A stretch of 63,641 nt of DNA from Myxococcales bacterium (GTDB lineage: Bacteria > Myxococcota_A > Polyangia > Fen-1088), in contig PLNW01000101.1 of the NCBI GenBank assembly GCA_003142855.1, forward strand, positions 1 to 63,641, read 5' to 3'. The notes beneath the pieces were generated by a model, which worked only from the letters and a program-made list of their open reading frames with translations, was not told the origin of the DNA and ran no database searches. Position 1 is the stretch's first letter. Every line of letters starts with the position of its first letter. A program made the position numbers and the translations under genes. Of this stretch, positions 1 to 8,504 are shown piece after piece.

Positions 1-192
1 TTTTTGAATCAGTAGTGTTAGTCTGTGTCGGCCTGGCGCCACGCCCCGGTTCTTCCAGTTGGGAAAAAAGATGAGCCGCCTTGGTGGATCCCTGTCACTA
101 CAGGGGAGAGGCTTCTATCAGAAACTGGGCTCACCCAGCATTCAGCCATGAACAGCCTCGGTCAGCCGTCCGCTTCCTAGAAGGAGTTCTTC

Positions 193-1965
193 ATGCAAAA
201 CCAACGACGGGATTTTCTCAAGATAACGGCCGCCGGCGCGGCGGGATTGGCACTTGCAAGAGCGGACAGGGCGTTTGCGGCATGGCCCGCCACGGGCACA
301 TTGGCGGTGAATTCCGCCATCGACAACATGCGCGTCGTGGCGTGTGTCGACACGAAGATGCTGAAGACCGCTCTGACAAATCCGACCTTCGCATCGGAAA
401 ATGCGGCGGTTGATTCCGCCCGGGTGCAGGCGAACATGGATGCCATGGCCATGCAACTGGCTAACCAAACCACCGCCGATGCGGCCTGGAAAGCCATTTT
501 CAGGTCGAGCAAGGCGTGGAATGCCACGAAGGTCGCCATCAAGATAAATACAATTGAGCCCAAGAACCAGGCGCGCATAGCGGTTGTTCAGAAATTCTGC
601 CAGCTCTTCTTGGGCTTTGGCGTTCTGCCTGCAAACATCATCGTCTATGACGGAAACACGACCTACGCCAAGCAAATGGTCACTGACTACTCTCCGTATT
701 TCAGCCTGACTGACACCACCAAGATTCAGGCCGTGGTCAGCAGTTTCAATGACTCACTGGGAGGCACGATAAACGCTGCCATTCCCGGTGGAAATCCCGC
801 GACTGCGGCTTGCACGGCGGACATCGCCAATGGCACGATCGACATTCTGGTCAACATCGCAAACAACAAGGGCCACACAGAGATGGGTGGGGCCACGCTG
901 AGCATGAAAAACCACTTCGGCACGTTTGCTCCCAATCACGGTGCCAGCCCGGCCTATATTTTCAACATCAACAAGAGCGACGCCATTCTCGGGGGAACCC
1001 CCGTGCGGCAGCAATTGTGCTTTATCGATTCGATCATTGCGAACAAAGCATCCAACACGGGAACGCCAGAAGTGGCGCCTTGCTATCTCATCATGGGCGT
1101 ATTCGGTCCCGCGGTGGACTATCTGACCGTCAAGAAGGTCCGCGAGGCGGTCATGAATTGCACCCATACTGAGACTGTCATCAACTCCTACCTGACCACT
1201 TTCGGGTACACCACAACCGACGCGGTGTGGGTTGTGGTGCCGGCCGCTGGCGGCACAGTCGGCGCCGATGGGGGCGCGGGCGGGGCTGGAGGCTCGGGAG
1301 GCTCGGGAGGCAGCGGCGGGGCCAGTGGATCGGGAGGGGGGAGTGGCGGCGGGACCAGCGGGGCCGGGGGAACGCGCACTGGCGGGACCAGCGGGTCCGC
1401 GGGCGCAGGGGGCGGTGGGACCAGTGGGGCCGGAGGAACGCGCAGCGGTGGGACGAGTGGGTCGGGAGGCGCGGGTAGCGGCGGTGGGAGCGCAGTCGGC
1501 GGATCGAGCAGCATGGGCGGAAGCAGCGCGACCGGAGGGGAGACCAGCGGTGGGACGAGTGGGGCTGGAGGTGCGAGTGCCACTGGTGGTGCTAGCGCTA
1601 GCAGCGGTGCGACCGCGAGTGGTGGCGTCCCGTCAGGTGGCGGTGGCGCAACATCAGGCGGCGGTGGCGCCGGGGGAACCGGCGGCGCGGCGACAAGCGC
1701 TGCCTCGGCAGCGGGCGGCTCGCCGGCAACCGGCGGAACCAAGGCCGGAGGCGGGACGACCGCGAGTCCAGTGGGCGGCAGTGACGGCAACACCGGACCC
1801 GCCGAAACGGCGGGAACCAAGGTCGGCGGCGCGAATTCGGGCAGCGGCTGCGCGGTGGCCGGCGGCGACCGCAGGGTTACCCGCTGGGGCGCGATGCTGG
1901 CGCTCGGCGCCGTGGTGGCGGCAAAACTTAGGCGTCTGGTCAGCGGCGACGATCAGTCGTCGTGA
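193..1965 (+). CDS. Tat-exported DUF362-like protein with Gly/Ser-rich linker and MYXO-CTERM-like tail
   Basis: A twin-arginine signal opens the protein (RRDFLK at residues 5-10, then an Ala/Gly hydrophobic stretch). Residues 30-350 resemble DUF362, with the typical VAIKIN strand and a GHTEMGGATLSMKNHFG segment. About 190 residues of Gly/Ser/Thr-rich linker follow. The C-terminus has a SGSGC motif, a hydrophobic helix and LRRL, the layout of MYXO-CTERM sorting signals. The start is supported by AAGGAG at 181-186. I infer an exported, cell-surface-anchored protein. DUF362 members are sometimes ferredoxin-fused, but no Fe-S motif is seen here, so the activity is unknown. It stands alone on its strand. 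Confidence 0.7.
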   Translation: MQNQRRDFLKITAAGAAGLALARADRAFAAWPATGTLAVNSAIDNMRVVACVDTKMLKTALTNPTFASENAAVDSARVQANMDAMAMQLANQTTADAAWKAIFRSSKAWNATKVAIKINTIEPKNQARIAVVQKFCQLFLGFGVLPANIIVYDGNTTYAKQMVTDYSPYFSLTDTTKIQAVVSSFNDSLGGTINAAIPGGNPATAACTADIANGTIDILVNIANNKGHTEMGGATLSMKNHFGTFAPNHGASPAYIFNINKSDAILGGTPVRQQLCFIDSIIANKASNTGTPEVAPCYLIMGVFGPAVDYLTVKKVREAVMNCTHTETVINSYLTTFGYTTTDAVWVVVPAAGGTVGADGGAGGAGGSGGSGGSGGASGSGGGSGGGTSGAGGTRTGGTSGSAGAGGGGTSGAGGTRSGGTSGSGGAGSGGGSAVGGSSSMGGSSATGGETSGGTSGAGGASATGGASASSGATASGGVPSGGGGATSGGGGAGGTGGAATSAASAAGGSPATGGTKAGGGTTASPVGGSDGNTGPAETAGTKVGGANSGSGCAVAGGDRRVTRWGAMLALGAVVAAKLRRLVSGDDQSS

Positions 1966-2136
1966 TTGGGTCAGCGAAACGGCGGGCGAAGCCCGTGCGC
2001 GCGATGGGTTTCCGCTGGTCGCACAGGAACCCATTTTGGCGCAGGCGTGCGCTCGTCGGTTGTCATTCTTGCCACGTGTTCAGACTCATCGTCTGCTAGT
2101 ATCCGTATCACTACCTGACGTTCAAAGGACAACTCC

Positions 2137-2715
2137 ATGCAAATCAGAACCCTGGGGACTCTCTCTCTTCTCGCATGTTTGTTTTCGGCTGCGGGTGGCG
2201 CAGGCTGCGGAAGCAGTCCCAGCAGTCCCGGCAGTACTCCCCTCGATCCCGCGGCATTTGCTCAGAAATACAAGATTGCCGACAATCAAGTTCCCGGCTG
2301 GACACAGGATCCGAGCACGGACCCAAGCGACAATTGGAGCGGCACAGACTTGGTTGCGTCGGGAATCGACGGCGGCAATATGTTCTATGACAGCAACGGG
2401 TTCCGGCAGGGCTTGTTCCAAACCCTTGATGGCCCGGATGGGCACGTCTGCAATATGCGAGACATGGATTTCGGCGACGAGGCCCACGCCACCAAGATGT
2501 TCACGGCTGGTGTGAAGAGCAATACCGCCACTCTTACGATTCCGCCGTTCGATATATCGATTGCGGGTGGGGAGACGGTGATAGGGGGCATCACGGCCGT
2601 TGCCCACTTCAAGGCCTCGTACTTCGAGCTGTTCTTGACTGCGTATTCTGATTCCAATTTGGCGATTTCAGACGCAGCGCTATTCCTGCAAGTGCTTCAA
2701 TCAGACACCAAGTAG
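2137..2715 (+). CDS. Small hypothetical lipoprotein
   Basis: This 192-residue protein begins with a lipoprotein signal ending in GGAGC near residue 24, followed by a short Ser/Pro linker. The remaining 150 residues are soluble, with alternating hydrophobic beta-type segments and no motif that I recognise. AAAGGA at 2124-2129 supports the start. It is separated by 171 bases from the DUF362-like gene and faces the minus-strand methyltransferase gene, whose stop lies 36 bases beyond. It is probably an envelope-attached protein. No function is assigned. Confidence 0.75.
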   Translation: MQIRTLGTLSLLACLFSAAGGAGCGSSPSSPGSTPLDPAAFAQKYKIADNQVPGWTQDPSTDPSDNWSGTDLVASGIDGGNMFYDSNGFRQGLFQTLDGPDGHVCNMRDMDFGDEAHATKMFTAGVKSNTATLTIPPFDISIAGGETVIGGITAVAHFKASYFELFLTAYSDSNLAISDAALFLQVLQSDTK

Positions 2716-2751
2716 AAAGCGATCATGCCCTGCCTGCTGGCGGGGCCGCGC

Positions 2752-3570
2752 TCAGTGCGGCTTGCGAAAAACCAGGAAGGTCTGGTACGGGAGCAGATTC
2801 GGTTTCTCGCTGTCGAGCATCAGACCGGCACCCGTGGCCAGGGTCTGAAGCTGCACCCGGGAGAGCTTCATTGCCTCGGGCGGACCCTCGGGTAGTTTGC
2901 CTTCCTTGAACTCGACCAGCACGAGCCGAGCGCCTTTGTGCATCTGCGCGGCCAGCTTGGCCAGCCAGGGCGGGCGATCTTGGATGTGGTGAAGGACGTC
3001 GCACATGAACACAAGGTCGGCCTCAGCGGGGACGCCCGGATCGTCAGGCTTGGCCAAAGCCACCTGCAGGTTGCGCACGCCCTCGGTCATCGCCTTGTGG
3101 TGGATGTGGCGGATCATTTCCGGCTCGACATCCAACGCGATCACCTTTCCTTTCGGCACCGCGCGCGCGAGTCGGAAAGAGAAATAGCCAGAGCCGGCCC
3201 CGATGTCGACGATGGTCTCCTTGCCAGTCAGCCCGAGGGCGGCCACCACCGCGTCGGGTTTCTGCCAGGTGGCCCGATCCGGTCGTTCGAGAAAGGCGAT
3301 GTACTGGGCGGTGTCCTCGAACGGTCGCAGATGGGCCGGGTCGACGCCCTGCTTGCGCAGGGGACAGTCAATGGGAGGGTGAGATGGATCGTGCGCCGCC
3401 ACCAGCGGTTCGCTGGAGGCGGCGGCTTCGCCAGTCCTTGGAGCAGGTGTTGTTATGGCTACGGCGTGCGCGCCGCCAACCCGGGATGCGGCGCTGTTTC
3501 TATTCCTGTTCGAGCATGCGACAGCAAGAATCCCACAGACCAGCACGCGCAGATAGCGGGCGCTCCTCAT
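2752..3570 (-). CDS. SAM-dependent methyltransferase-fold lipoprotein
   Basis: The class I methyltransferase glycine motif is clear (VDIGAGSGYFSFRLA near residue 118), followed by the acidic end of strand 2 (ALDVEPEM) and a later VLHHIQDRP segment. A related family with a WQKP segment before motif I and LPYQTFLVF at the end is common in Myxococcota and Planctomycetes. Oddly, the N-terminus is a lipoprotein signal with lipobox LAVAC, which would place the domain outside the cytoplasm where SAM is not expected. It starts 4 bases after the Cys-rich gene ends, so it is the last gene of the padR transcript. The substrate is unknown; it lacks the conserved Cys pattern of ArsM. Confidence 0.75.
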   Translation of the reverse strand: MRSARYLRVLVCGILAVACSNRNRNSAASRVGGAHAVAITTPAPRTGEAAASSEPLVAAHDPSHPPIDCPLRKQGVDPAHLRPFEDTAQYIAFLERPDRATWQKPDAVVAALGLTGKETIVDIGAGSGYFSFRLARAVPKGKVIALDVEPEMIRHIHHKAMTEGVRNLQVALAKPDDPGVPAEADLVFMCDVLHHIQDRPPWLAKLAAQMHKGARLVLVEFKEGKLPEGPPEAMKLSRVQLQTLATGAGLMLDSEKPNLLPYQTFLVFRKPH

Positions 3571-3574
3571 TGTG

Positions 3575-3862
3575 TCAGGACTGGAGCTCTTTGATTCGCT
3601 CTTCCACAGCCTGGGCCTCGGCCTTGAGCTCGGTCAGGTACGACTGGAGTTCGGCGATCACCTCGGCCTTGCTCCGGTAGCGGCGGCGGAACCCGCCGTG
3701 CTCACCGTTACAGCAGCAGGCGCCCTTCCGGCCGCCACAACAGCACTCGTCGCGCTCGGAAGAGCAGCCGCACTGGCAGCCGGATTCGTTCTCAGATTGG
3801 CATTCGCAGTCCTGGCCATGATGTTGATGATGATTCTGTCCGCCTGTCTGACAGTGGCACAT
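3575..3862 (-). CDS. Cys/His-rich small protein with C-terminal coiled coil
   Basis: The first 58 of 95 residues hold 13 Cys and 6 His in clusters (CHC, CEC, CQCGC, CCC, CCC), which suggests metal binding, probably zinc, arsenite or another thiophilic ion. Residues 60-95 form a charged helix with heptad spacing (AEVIAELQSYLTELKAEAQ), likely a coiled coil. It begins 2 bases after the padR stop and ends 4 bases before the methyltransferase gene, so the three are translationally linked. Similar helices occur in small proteins encoded beside PadR regulators in other bacteria. A metal sensor, sink or chaperone for the adjacent regulator is inferred. Confidence 0.7.
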   Translation of the reverse strand: MCHCQTGGQNHHQHHGQDCECQSENESGCQCGCSSERDECCCGGRKGACCCNGEHGGFRRRYRSKAEVIAELQSYLTELKAEAQAVEERIKELQS

Positions 3863-3864
3863 GA

Positions 3865-4266
3865 TCAGCCTCTCTTTCGTGGTTTGGCGGAGCGGTGCTC
3901 CGCAATGGATTCGTACTCGGCAAGAAACTCGCCCAGGTGCGTCCTGGTCTTGCGGATCTCGGCTGCCCAGGTATCGAGGTGCTCGCGACCGATCTGGGTG
4001 AGTTCGTAGATGCGCCTGGCCGGCCCATGCCCGCCGGTGTCCCAGGCGGATCGCACGACCTCGGCTTCTTCCAGTTGTCGCAAGGTCCGGTACAACATTC
4101 CCGGGTCAGATAGGTTCTCCGCGCCGGGAATGGCGCGAAGGGCTTCCATCAGCTCGTAGCCGTGACTGGCCTTCTTCGCCAGGAGCAGCAGCAAACGGGG
4201 TTGGATGAACCCGCGCACCTCGCAGCCGCAGCGGCAACCACATCCTTGTTTGGGTTCGGGGCACAT
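3865..4266 (-). CDS. PadR-family transcriptional regulator with Cys-rich N-terminus
   Basis: The winged-helix PadR domain is typical: a helix with ASHGYELMEALRAI, then DPGMLYRTLRQLEEAEVV and the wing with RRIYELT, and a short C-terminal dimerisation helix. The N-terminal extension contains CGCRCGCE, unusual for PadR, and could bind a thiophilic metal. An in-frame ATG lies upstream at 4302, but it sits between the -35 and -10 boxes of a good promoter, so I chose the ATG at 4266. The gene lies 103 bases downstream of arsC on the same strand and leads the trio with the Cys-rich and methyltransferase genes. It probably represses its own promoter. Confidence 0.85.
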   Translation of the reverse strand: MCPEPKQGCGCRCGCEVRGFIQPRLLLLLAKKASHGYELMEALRAIPGAENLSDPGMLYRTLRQLEEAEVVRSAWDTGGHGPARRIYELTQIGREHLDTWAAEIRKTRTHLGEFLAEYESIAEHRSAKPRKRG

Positions 4267-4284
4267 GGGAACTGTCCCGGTGCC

Positions 4285-4313
4285 AATATATGAGGGGCGC
4301 ATATAGATGTCAA
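4285..4313 (-). promoter_or_regulatory. Sigma-70-type promoter with PadR-like operator for padR trio
   Basis: Reading the minus strand, TTGACA (4308-4313) is followed after exactly 17 bases by TATATT (4285-4290). Between them lies an inverted repeat TATATG-N7-CATATA (4287-4305). PadR proteins usually bind short AT-rich palindromes, so this placement fits autorepression. Transcription would begin near 4278, giving a leader of about a dozen bases before the ATG at 4266. Confidence 0.6.
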
Positions 4314-4369
4314 CGAGAGATCAGCGCCCCCGTATCCTTTTCGATCCGCTGCGGCCTGTTTGGTGGAAG

Positions 4370-4768
4370 CTACGCGAAGAAGTCGCTGATCCGTCGGTGC
4401 AGCTCATCGCGCACCTTGCGAAAGGCGTCCAGGCGCTCCGCTTCTGAACCGTCCACGGCCGCAGGATCAGGCAGGCCCCAATGCAGCCGCGTGGCTTTGC
4501 CGAGGAAGACCGGACACTCCTCCTCGCCACACAGGGTAATGACCGTGTCCACCTCGGCAGCCGGGATCTCCGTGACCGCTTTTGCACGGTGCCCGGAGAT
4601 GTCTATGCCGATTTCCTTCAGCACTGTGATCGCCTCGGGGCGGACGCTGGTTGGGCGCGAGCCGGCGGACCAGATCTTTGTGTCCACCGGGGCCAGCGAG
4701 CGGGCGATTCCCTCGGCCATCTGGCTGCGGGCCGAGTTGGCGACGCAGAGGAAGAGGATGCCCCTCAT
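4370..4768 (-). CDS. arsC: Arsenate reductase, low-molecular-weight phosphatase type
   Basis: This 132-residue protein has the LMW phosphatase active-site loop C-x5-R near the start ([15 protein letters not shown]), a later TLCGEEECP segment with redox-type cysteines, and a WGLPDPAA motif carrying the general-acid Asp. These match thioredoxin-coupled ArsC, which reduces arsenate to arsenite. The ATG at 4768 overlaps the acr3 stop by 4 bases (ATGA), so I trimmed the longer upstream reading frame. It supplies arsenite to the Acr3 pump encoded just upstream. Confidence 0.92.
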   Translation of the reverse strand: MRGILFLCVANSARSQMAEGIARSLAPVDTKIWSAGSRPTSVRPEAITVLKEIGIDISGHRAKAVTEIPAAEVDTVITLCGEEECPVFLGKATRLHWGLPDPAAVDGSEAERLDAFRKVRDELHRRISDFFA

Positions 4769-5862
4769 GTGGAAATCTCCTGCGGGTTGCGAAAGTACTT
4801 GCGCCCAAGCCGGAGCGCGACGTTGACCAGCCCGATCATGACAGGCACCTCGACCAGCGGTCCGATGACGGCAGCGAATGCCGCGCCATGGTTGATCCCG
4901 AAGGTCGCGACGGCCACGGCGATGGCGAGCTCGAAGTTGTTTGAGGCCGCCGTGAATGACAGTGTCGTCGCCTGGCCGTGGGTGGCGCCCACCTTCCTCG
5001 ACATGAAGAAGGAGAGGAAGAACATCAGCACGAAGTAGATGAGCAGCGGAATCGCGATGCGAACCACGTCGAGAGGCAGCTCCACGATCTTGCCGCCCTT
5101 GAGCGAGAACATCACCACGATGGTGAAGAGCAACGCGACCAGCGTGATGGGGCTGATCTTTGGGATGAACTTGCTGTGGTACCAGTGCTTGCTCTTCAGC
5201 CTGATGAGCGAGAACCGCGTGACCACCCCAGCGACGAAGGGGATGCCGAGGTAGATGAAGACGCTCTTGGCGATTGCGCCGATGGTGATGGTCACCGCCA
5301 CGCCCTTCAGGCCGAACCAAGTCGGGAGAACCGTGATGAAGACGTAGGCGTAGACCGAGAAGAAGAGCACCTGGAAGATCGAGTTGAAGGCGACCAGGCC
5401 GGCGCAGTATTCGGCGTCGCCCTTGGCCAGGTCGTTCCACACGATGACCATGGCGATGCAGCGGGCGAGGCCGATCATAATGAGCCCGACCATGTACTCG
5501 GGCTTGTCGCGCAGGAAGAGCACGGCCAGGCCGAACATCAGGATCGGGCCAATGACCCAGTTCTGCACGAGCGACAGCCCGAGGACCTTGGTATTTCGGA
5601 AGACCGGGCCCATCTCCTCGTAGCGGACCTTGGCCAGCGGCGGGTACATCATCAAAATGAGGCCGATGGCGATGGGGATGTTGGTCGTCCCGACGTTGAA
5701 TCGATTGATCAACGGGACGGCTCCCGGAACCAGATACCCGGAGCTCACGCCGACCGCCATGGCGATGAAGATCCAAAGCGTGAGATAGCGGTCGAGAAAC
5801 GACAGGCGCTTGGCCACGCCTTTTGAACCAGGGACGGTCTCCGCTGTCGACTCCTGGCTCAT
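4765..5862 (-). CDS. acr3: Arsenite efflux permease, Acr3 family
   Basis: A 365-residue polytopic protein with about ten hydrophobic segments and Acr3 landmarks: [13 protein letters not shown] at the N-terminus, the [16 protein letters not shown] segment with the conserved Cys of transmembrane helix 4, and [13 protein letters not shown] near the end. It exports arsenite by the proton-motive force across the inner membrane. It overlaps arsR upstream by 4 bases and arsC downstream by 4 bases, so the three are one operon. The final residues are charged and cytoplasmic. Confidence 0.95.
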   Translation of the reverse strand: MSQESTAETVPGSKGVAKRLSFLDRYLTLWIFIAMAVGVSSGYLVPGAVPLINRFNVGTTNIPIAIGLILMMYPPLAKVRYEEMGPVFRNTKVLGLSLVQNWVIGPILMFGLAVLFLRDKPEYMVGLIMIGLARCIAMVIVWNDLAKGDAEYCAGLVAFNSIFQVLFFSVYAYVFITVLPTWFGLKGVAVTITIGAIAKSVFIYLGIPFVAGVVTRFSLIRLKSKHWYHSKFIPKISPITLVALLFTIVVMFSLKGGKIVELPLDVVRIAIPLLIYFVLMFFLSFFMSRKVGATHGQATTLSFTAASNNFELAIAVAVATFGINHGAAFAAVIGPLVEVPVMIGLVNVALRLGRKYFRNPQEIST

Positions 5863-6281
5863 CGGGACGCTCCTGCGTGCTGTGTCCTGGCTTTCTTCAT
5901 GGAGTCTTTGGCCGCACGAGCGGCAGCTTTGGCGCAGGCCATGCCTGGCTTCTTGCCATCCAGCCAGCGTTGCAGGGTCTTGAGCAGCGCAGCGGCATCG
6001 GCCCTGTCAGCCAGGCTGCGCCGCAAGAGTGCGAGATGAATCTTGGCCAGCTCGTCTTGCGCCGGTCGGAGCGCGTAGTGCGACCACAGACCATCCTTCC
6101 AGCCGGTCACCAGGCCGGCATGCTTGAGCGTGGCCAGATGTCGGGAGGCCTTGGACTGCGTGATACCCAGCGCGGCCATGATGTCGCACACGCACAGCTC
6201 GTCGCGGTGAAAGAGCAACCAGATGATCTTGAGCCGTGCCTCGTCGGCGAGAATCCTGAAGAACTGAGCCGCATCTCTCAT
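5859..6281 (-). CDS. arsR: ArsR-family arsenical-responsive repressor
   Basis: A 140-residue winged helix-turn-helix protein. The inducer-binding motif [11 protein letters not shown] (two Cys in C-V-C) lies at about residues 28-38 and the recognition helix is [14 protein letters not shown]. The C-terminal tail, rich in Lys, Ala and Arg, extends beyond the usual length by some 30 residues and has a further Cys (GMACAKA). It heads the operon arsR-acr3-arsC. Arsenite binding to the cysteines should release it from the operator mapped just upstream. Confidence 0.93.
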   Translation of the reverse strand: MRDAAQFFRILADEARLKIIWLLFHRDELCVCDIMAALGITQSKASRHLATLKHAGLVTGWKDGLWSHYALRPAQDELAKIHLALLRRSLADRADAAALLKTLQRWLDGKKPGMACAKAAARAAKDSMKKARTQHAGASR

Positions 6282-6294
6282 GGGTCACCCATAG

Positions 6295-6326
6295 ATTCGT
6301 ATAGCCGAATATACGGGTAAACGCAA
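6295..6326 (-). promoter_or_regulatory. Candidate ArsR operator and promoter of arsR-acr3-arsC
   Basis: Two nested inverted repeats occur here: ATTCG-N6-CGAAT (6295-6310) and CGTATA-N6-TATACG (6298-6315). On the minus strand a possible -35 TTGCGT (6321-6326) is followed after 17 bases by a -10 TATACG (6298-6303), so the palindrome covers the -10 region. This fits repression by the adjacent ArsR. The upstream gene on the same strand ends at 6345. Confidence 0.55.
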
Positions 6327-6344
6327 GGCGATCTCTTGCGCCTG

Positions 6345-7199
6345 CTATTCAGGCAGTTTGCCTTGGAGGCCGACCGGGTTCAGCGCCGCTTGCACGGCCT
6401 TGCGCAACGACTCTTGCACGTGCTGGGGAACCAGCGGGCTGGGCGCGGACTTGCACAAGGCCAGCGTGCGCTTGAGCGAGTCGCACACCCCTTTGCAGTG
6501 CGGGCAACCGTCCACATGCCGCTCCATCTCGGCGCACAGATCAGGGCTGATCTCGTCTTCCAACTTCTTGGACAGCATGGTGAGCACGTCGGGACAGTTG
6601 GGCTGAGCGAGCGCAACTTCCTCACCACCGACCACAGCCAACAACTGTGTGCGCAGTGACTGCCGCGCGCGATGCAAGCGGCTCTTCACCGCGGCCACGC
6701 TGAGCCCGGTAACCTGCGCCACTTCCGACGCGGTCAGACCCTCGATGTCGCGCAGGATCACCACTTCGCGCGCCTCGGGTTCAAGCTGGTCCAAAGCGGC
6801 GGCCACAGCATCGCGCGTTTCGCGGCCGAGCAGGGCTTGTTCCGGGCTAGGTGCCGCTGCAGAAGCCTGCTCGCGCTCGGCCGCATCGAGCGGCTCGTGC
6901 TGCGCGGGTGCCCCCTTGCTGCGACGGCGTTTCTTGATGCAGAAGCTACGAGCCACGGTGTAGAGCCACGTCGAAAGCGAAGCCTCGCCGCGGAAGTCGC
7001 GCACCGATCGCACCATGGAGAGCAGCGTGTCCTGCGCCACTTCCTGGGCGTCTTCCACATCGCCACACATCTTCATGCCGAAGGCAAAGACTCGCTGCTG
7101 TTGGCGTTCGAGCAGATCGCCGAGTGCGGCGCGATCCCCTTTGCGCGCAGCCAAGAGAAGCGCATCTTCGGTCTGGCTGCCGTCGCCTTCATGAGCCAT
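6345..7199 (-). CDS. ECF RNA polymerase sigma factor with C-terminal anti-sigma-type zinc-finger domain
   Basis: Residues 15-90 form sigma region 2 (EVAQDTLLSMVRSVRDFRGEA, then STWLYTVARSFCIKKRRR). Region 4 lies at residues 130-180 (LEPEAREVVILRDIEG, then SVAAVKSRLHRARQSLR). A C-terminal extension of about 90 residues holds HVDGCPHCKGVC, the HxxxCxxC signature of zinc-binding anti-sigma domains. Sensor and sigma are therefore on one polypeptide. No separate anti-sigma gene follows. It is divergent from the mod regulator across a 168-base gap. Target genes are not evident from the sequence. Confidence 0.88.
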   Translation of the reverse strand: MAHEGDGSQTEDALLLAARKGDRAALGDLLERQQQRVFAFGMKMCGDVEDAQEVAQDTLLSMVRSVRDFRGEASLSTWLYTVARSFCIKKRRRSKGAPAQHEPLDAAEREQASAAAPSPEQALLGRETRDAVAAALDQLEPEAREVVILRDIEGLTASEVAQVTGLSVAAVKSRLHRARQSLRTQLLAVVGGEEVALAQPNCPDVLTMLSKKLEDEISPDLCAEMERHVDGCPHCKGVCDSLKRTLALCKSAPSPLVPQHVQESLRKAVQAALNPVGLQGKLPE

Positions 7200-7274
7200 G
7201 TCGGAAGTCTAGCAGGCTCCCACCGCGGGCACAGGGTTCGACCGAGTCTCTCGCCCTGTGCAGCATATGTGGGT

Positions 7275-7297
7275 AGGCCAGACTAGCATTCTGGCCT
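7275..7297. promoter_or_regulatory. Palindrome between sigma factor and mod-type operon
   Basis: A perfect 7-base inverted repeat AGGCCAG-N9-CTGGCCT lies in the intergenic region between two divergent genes, about 70 bases upstream of the molybdate-type regulator. The 16-base N-terminal-to-N-terminal spacing suits a dimeric HTH protein. It may be the operator of the adjacent regulator, but the assignment is only positional. Confidence 0.3.
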
Positions 7298-7367
7298 GGA
7301 AGTAAACTTTGTTATCCTCAAGTCGGGTTCAGTTGACATTGAGGTCGGGTTTGGCAATGCTGCCAGC

Positions 7368-8504
7368 ATGGACACCCGGGTTCGAACCGCGGTCAAGGCC
7401 ATGCGGCAACGGCTCGAAATGCAGCAGCGCGATCTGGCCAAGGCCGTCGCTGTCAGTCGACAGACGCTCAGCTCGATCGAGGCGGGCGAGACGGTCCCCT
7501 CCACGCAGATCGCCCTGGCGTTGGCGCGAGAATTGCGCTGCCGGGTGGAAGATCTCTTCAGCCTGCGTGGCGACGGACAGGTGATTGAAGCCGAGTTCGT
7601 GCATGACGCCGGTCACGGTCCCGCCGATGCGCGCAAGACGCGGGTGTCGCTAGGTTGGGTTGGCGAGCGCTGGGTGGCTCGCTTGCTGGAAACCGACGAG
7701 GCCTTGGCGCTGGGCACGCCGGGCGACGGAATCGCATCGCTGTCGAAAGAGAAAGGCCGGATCAAGGCGCGGGTCCATCCCCTGCGCGATCTGGAATCGC
7801 TGCATCGCAATCTTCTGGTTGCGGGCTGTGATCCTGCGCTCGGGTTGCTGGGGCGTCACCTGGAGGAGCGTTTCCACGGTCCTCGTTTGCACTGGATCGA
7901 GAAGGCTAGTCGGCCCGCGCTGGAAGAACTGGCGTTGGGGCGGGTGCACATGGCTGGGATGCACCTTCTGGGCGAGGGTGGTGTGGGCGAGAACGCAGTC
8001 GCCGTTCGTGAAAGATTCGGCAGCGAGTCCATGGTGCTGGTCACCCTGGCTTCCTGGGAGCAGGGGTTCGTCAGTCGGCCCGGCCGAAAGTTCAAGAGCG
8101 CGGCGGACGTGGAGCGGAAAGGCACGCGCGCGATCGCGCGAGAAGCGGGCGCGGGCGCGCAAGAGTTGCTGGAGAGTTTGTTTCGCAAGGCGGGCCGCGC
8201 ATTCAAGCATGTGGTGCCGGTGGCGGTGGCGCGCGGGCATCGTGCGGTGGCGCAGATGGTGGCGATGGGGGTGGGCGACGTGGGCGTGGCCACCCGCTCG
8301 GCTGCGGCGAGTTTCGGTTTGCACTTCGAGCCACTGGCCGAGGCGCGCTTTGACCTGGTTTTCCCCGCGACTCTCGCCTCGGACAGCCGCGTGCAGGCGT
8401 TGCTCGATTGTTTGTCCAATGCGCGCTTTCGCCGGGACCTGGGTGGCATGACCGGCTATCGAACCGCGCGTACAGGAGAGGCGCTCACGGGGGTACAAGC
8501 ATGA
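7368..8504 (+). CDS. HTH regulator with molybdate-binding-protein-like sensor domain
   Basis: Residues 5-65 are an XRE-type helix-turn-helix (MQQRDLAKAVAVSRQTLSSI, then EAGETVPSTQIALALARELR). Residues 130-350 match the PBP-like domain of SBP regulators, with NLLVAGCDPALGLLGRHL and a GVGDVGVATRSAAASFGLHFEPL region. Proteins with this architecture regulate molybdate transport and read the oxyanion through the binding-protein fold. The stop overlaps the modA start (ATGA at 8501-8504), so it heads the operon it probably controls. The chosen ATG at 7368 has no strong ribosome binding site, so a leaderless or different start is possible. Confidence 0.85.
   Translation: MDTRVRTAVKAMRQRLEMQQRDLAKAVAVSRQTLSSIEAGETVPSTQIALALARELRCRVEDLFSLRGDGQVIEAEFVHDAGHGPADARKTRVSLGWVGERWVARLLETDEALALGTPGDGIASLSKEKGRIKARVHPLRDLESLHRNLLVAGCDPALGLLGRHLEERFHGPRLHWIEKASRPALEELALGRVHMAGMHLLGEGGVGENAVAVRERFGSESMVLVTLASWEQGFVSRPGRKFKSAADVERKGTRAIAREAGAGAQELLESLFRKAGRAFKHVVPVAVARGHRAVAQMVAMGVGDVGVATRSAAASFGLHFEPLAEARFDLVFPATLASDSRVQALLDCLSNARFRRDLGGMTGYRTARTGEALTGVQA

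Noticed and set aside
1188..1820. Long minus-strand Pro-rich reading frame
   Set aside because: It is the reverse shadow of the Gly/Ser-rich linker of the DUF362-like gene; GC-rich repeats keep the opposite frame open.
4302..4302. Upstream ATG as start of padR
   Set aside because: It lies between the -35 and -10 boxes and overlaps the palindrome, so ATG 4266 is better.
7333..7361. Promoter TTGACA at 7333 for the mod operon
   Set aside because: The expected -10 region (AATGCT) is poor and sits next to the start codon.
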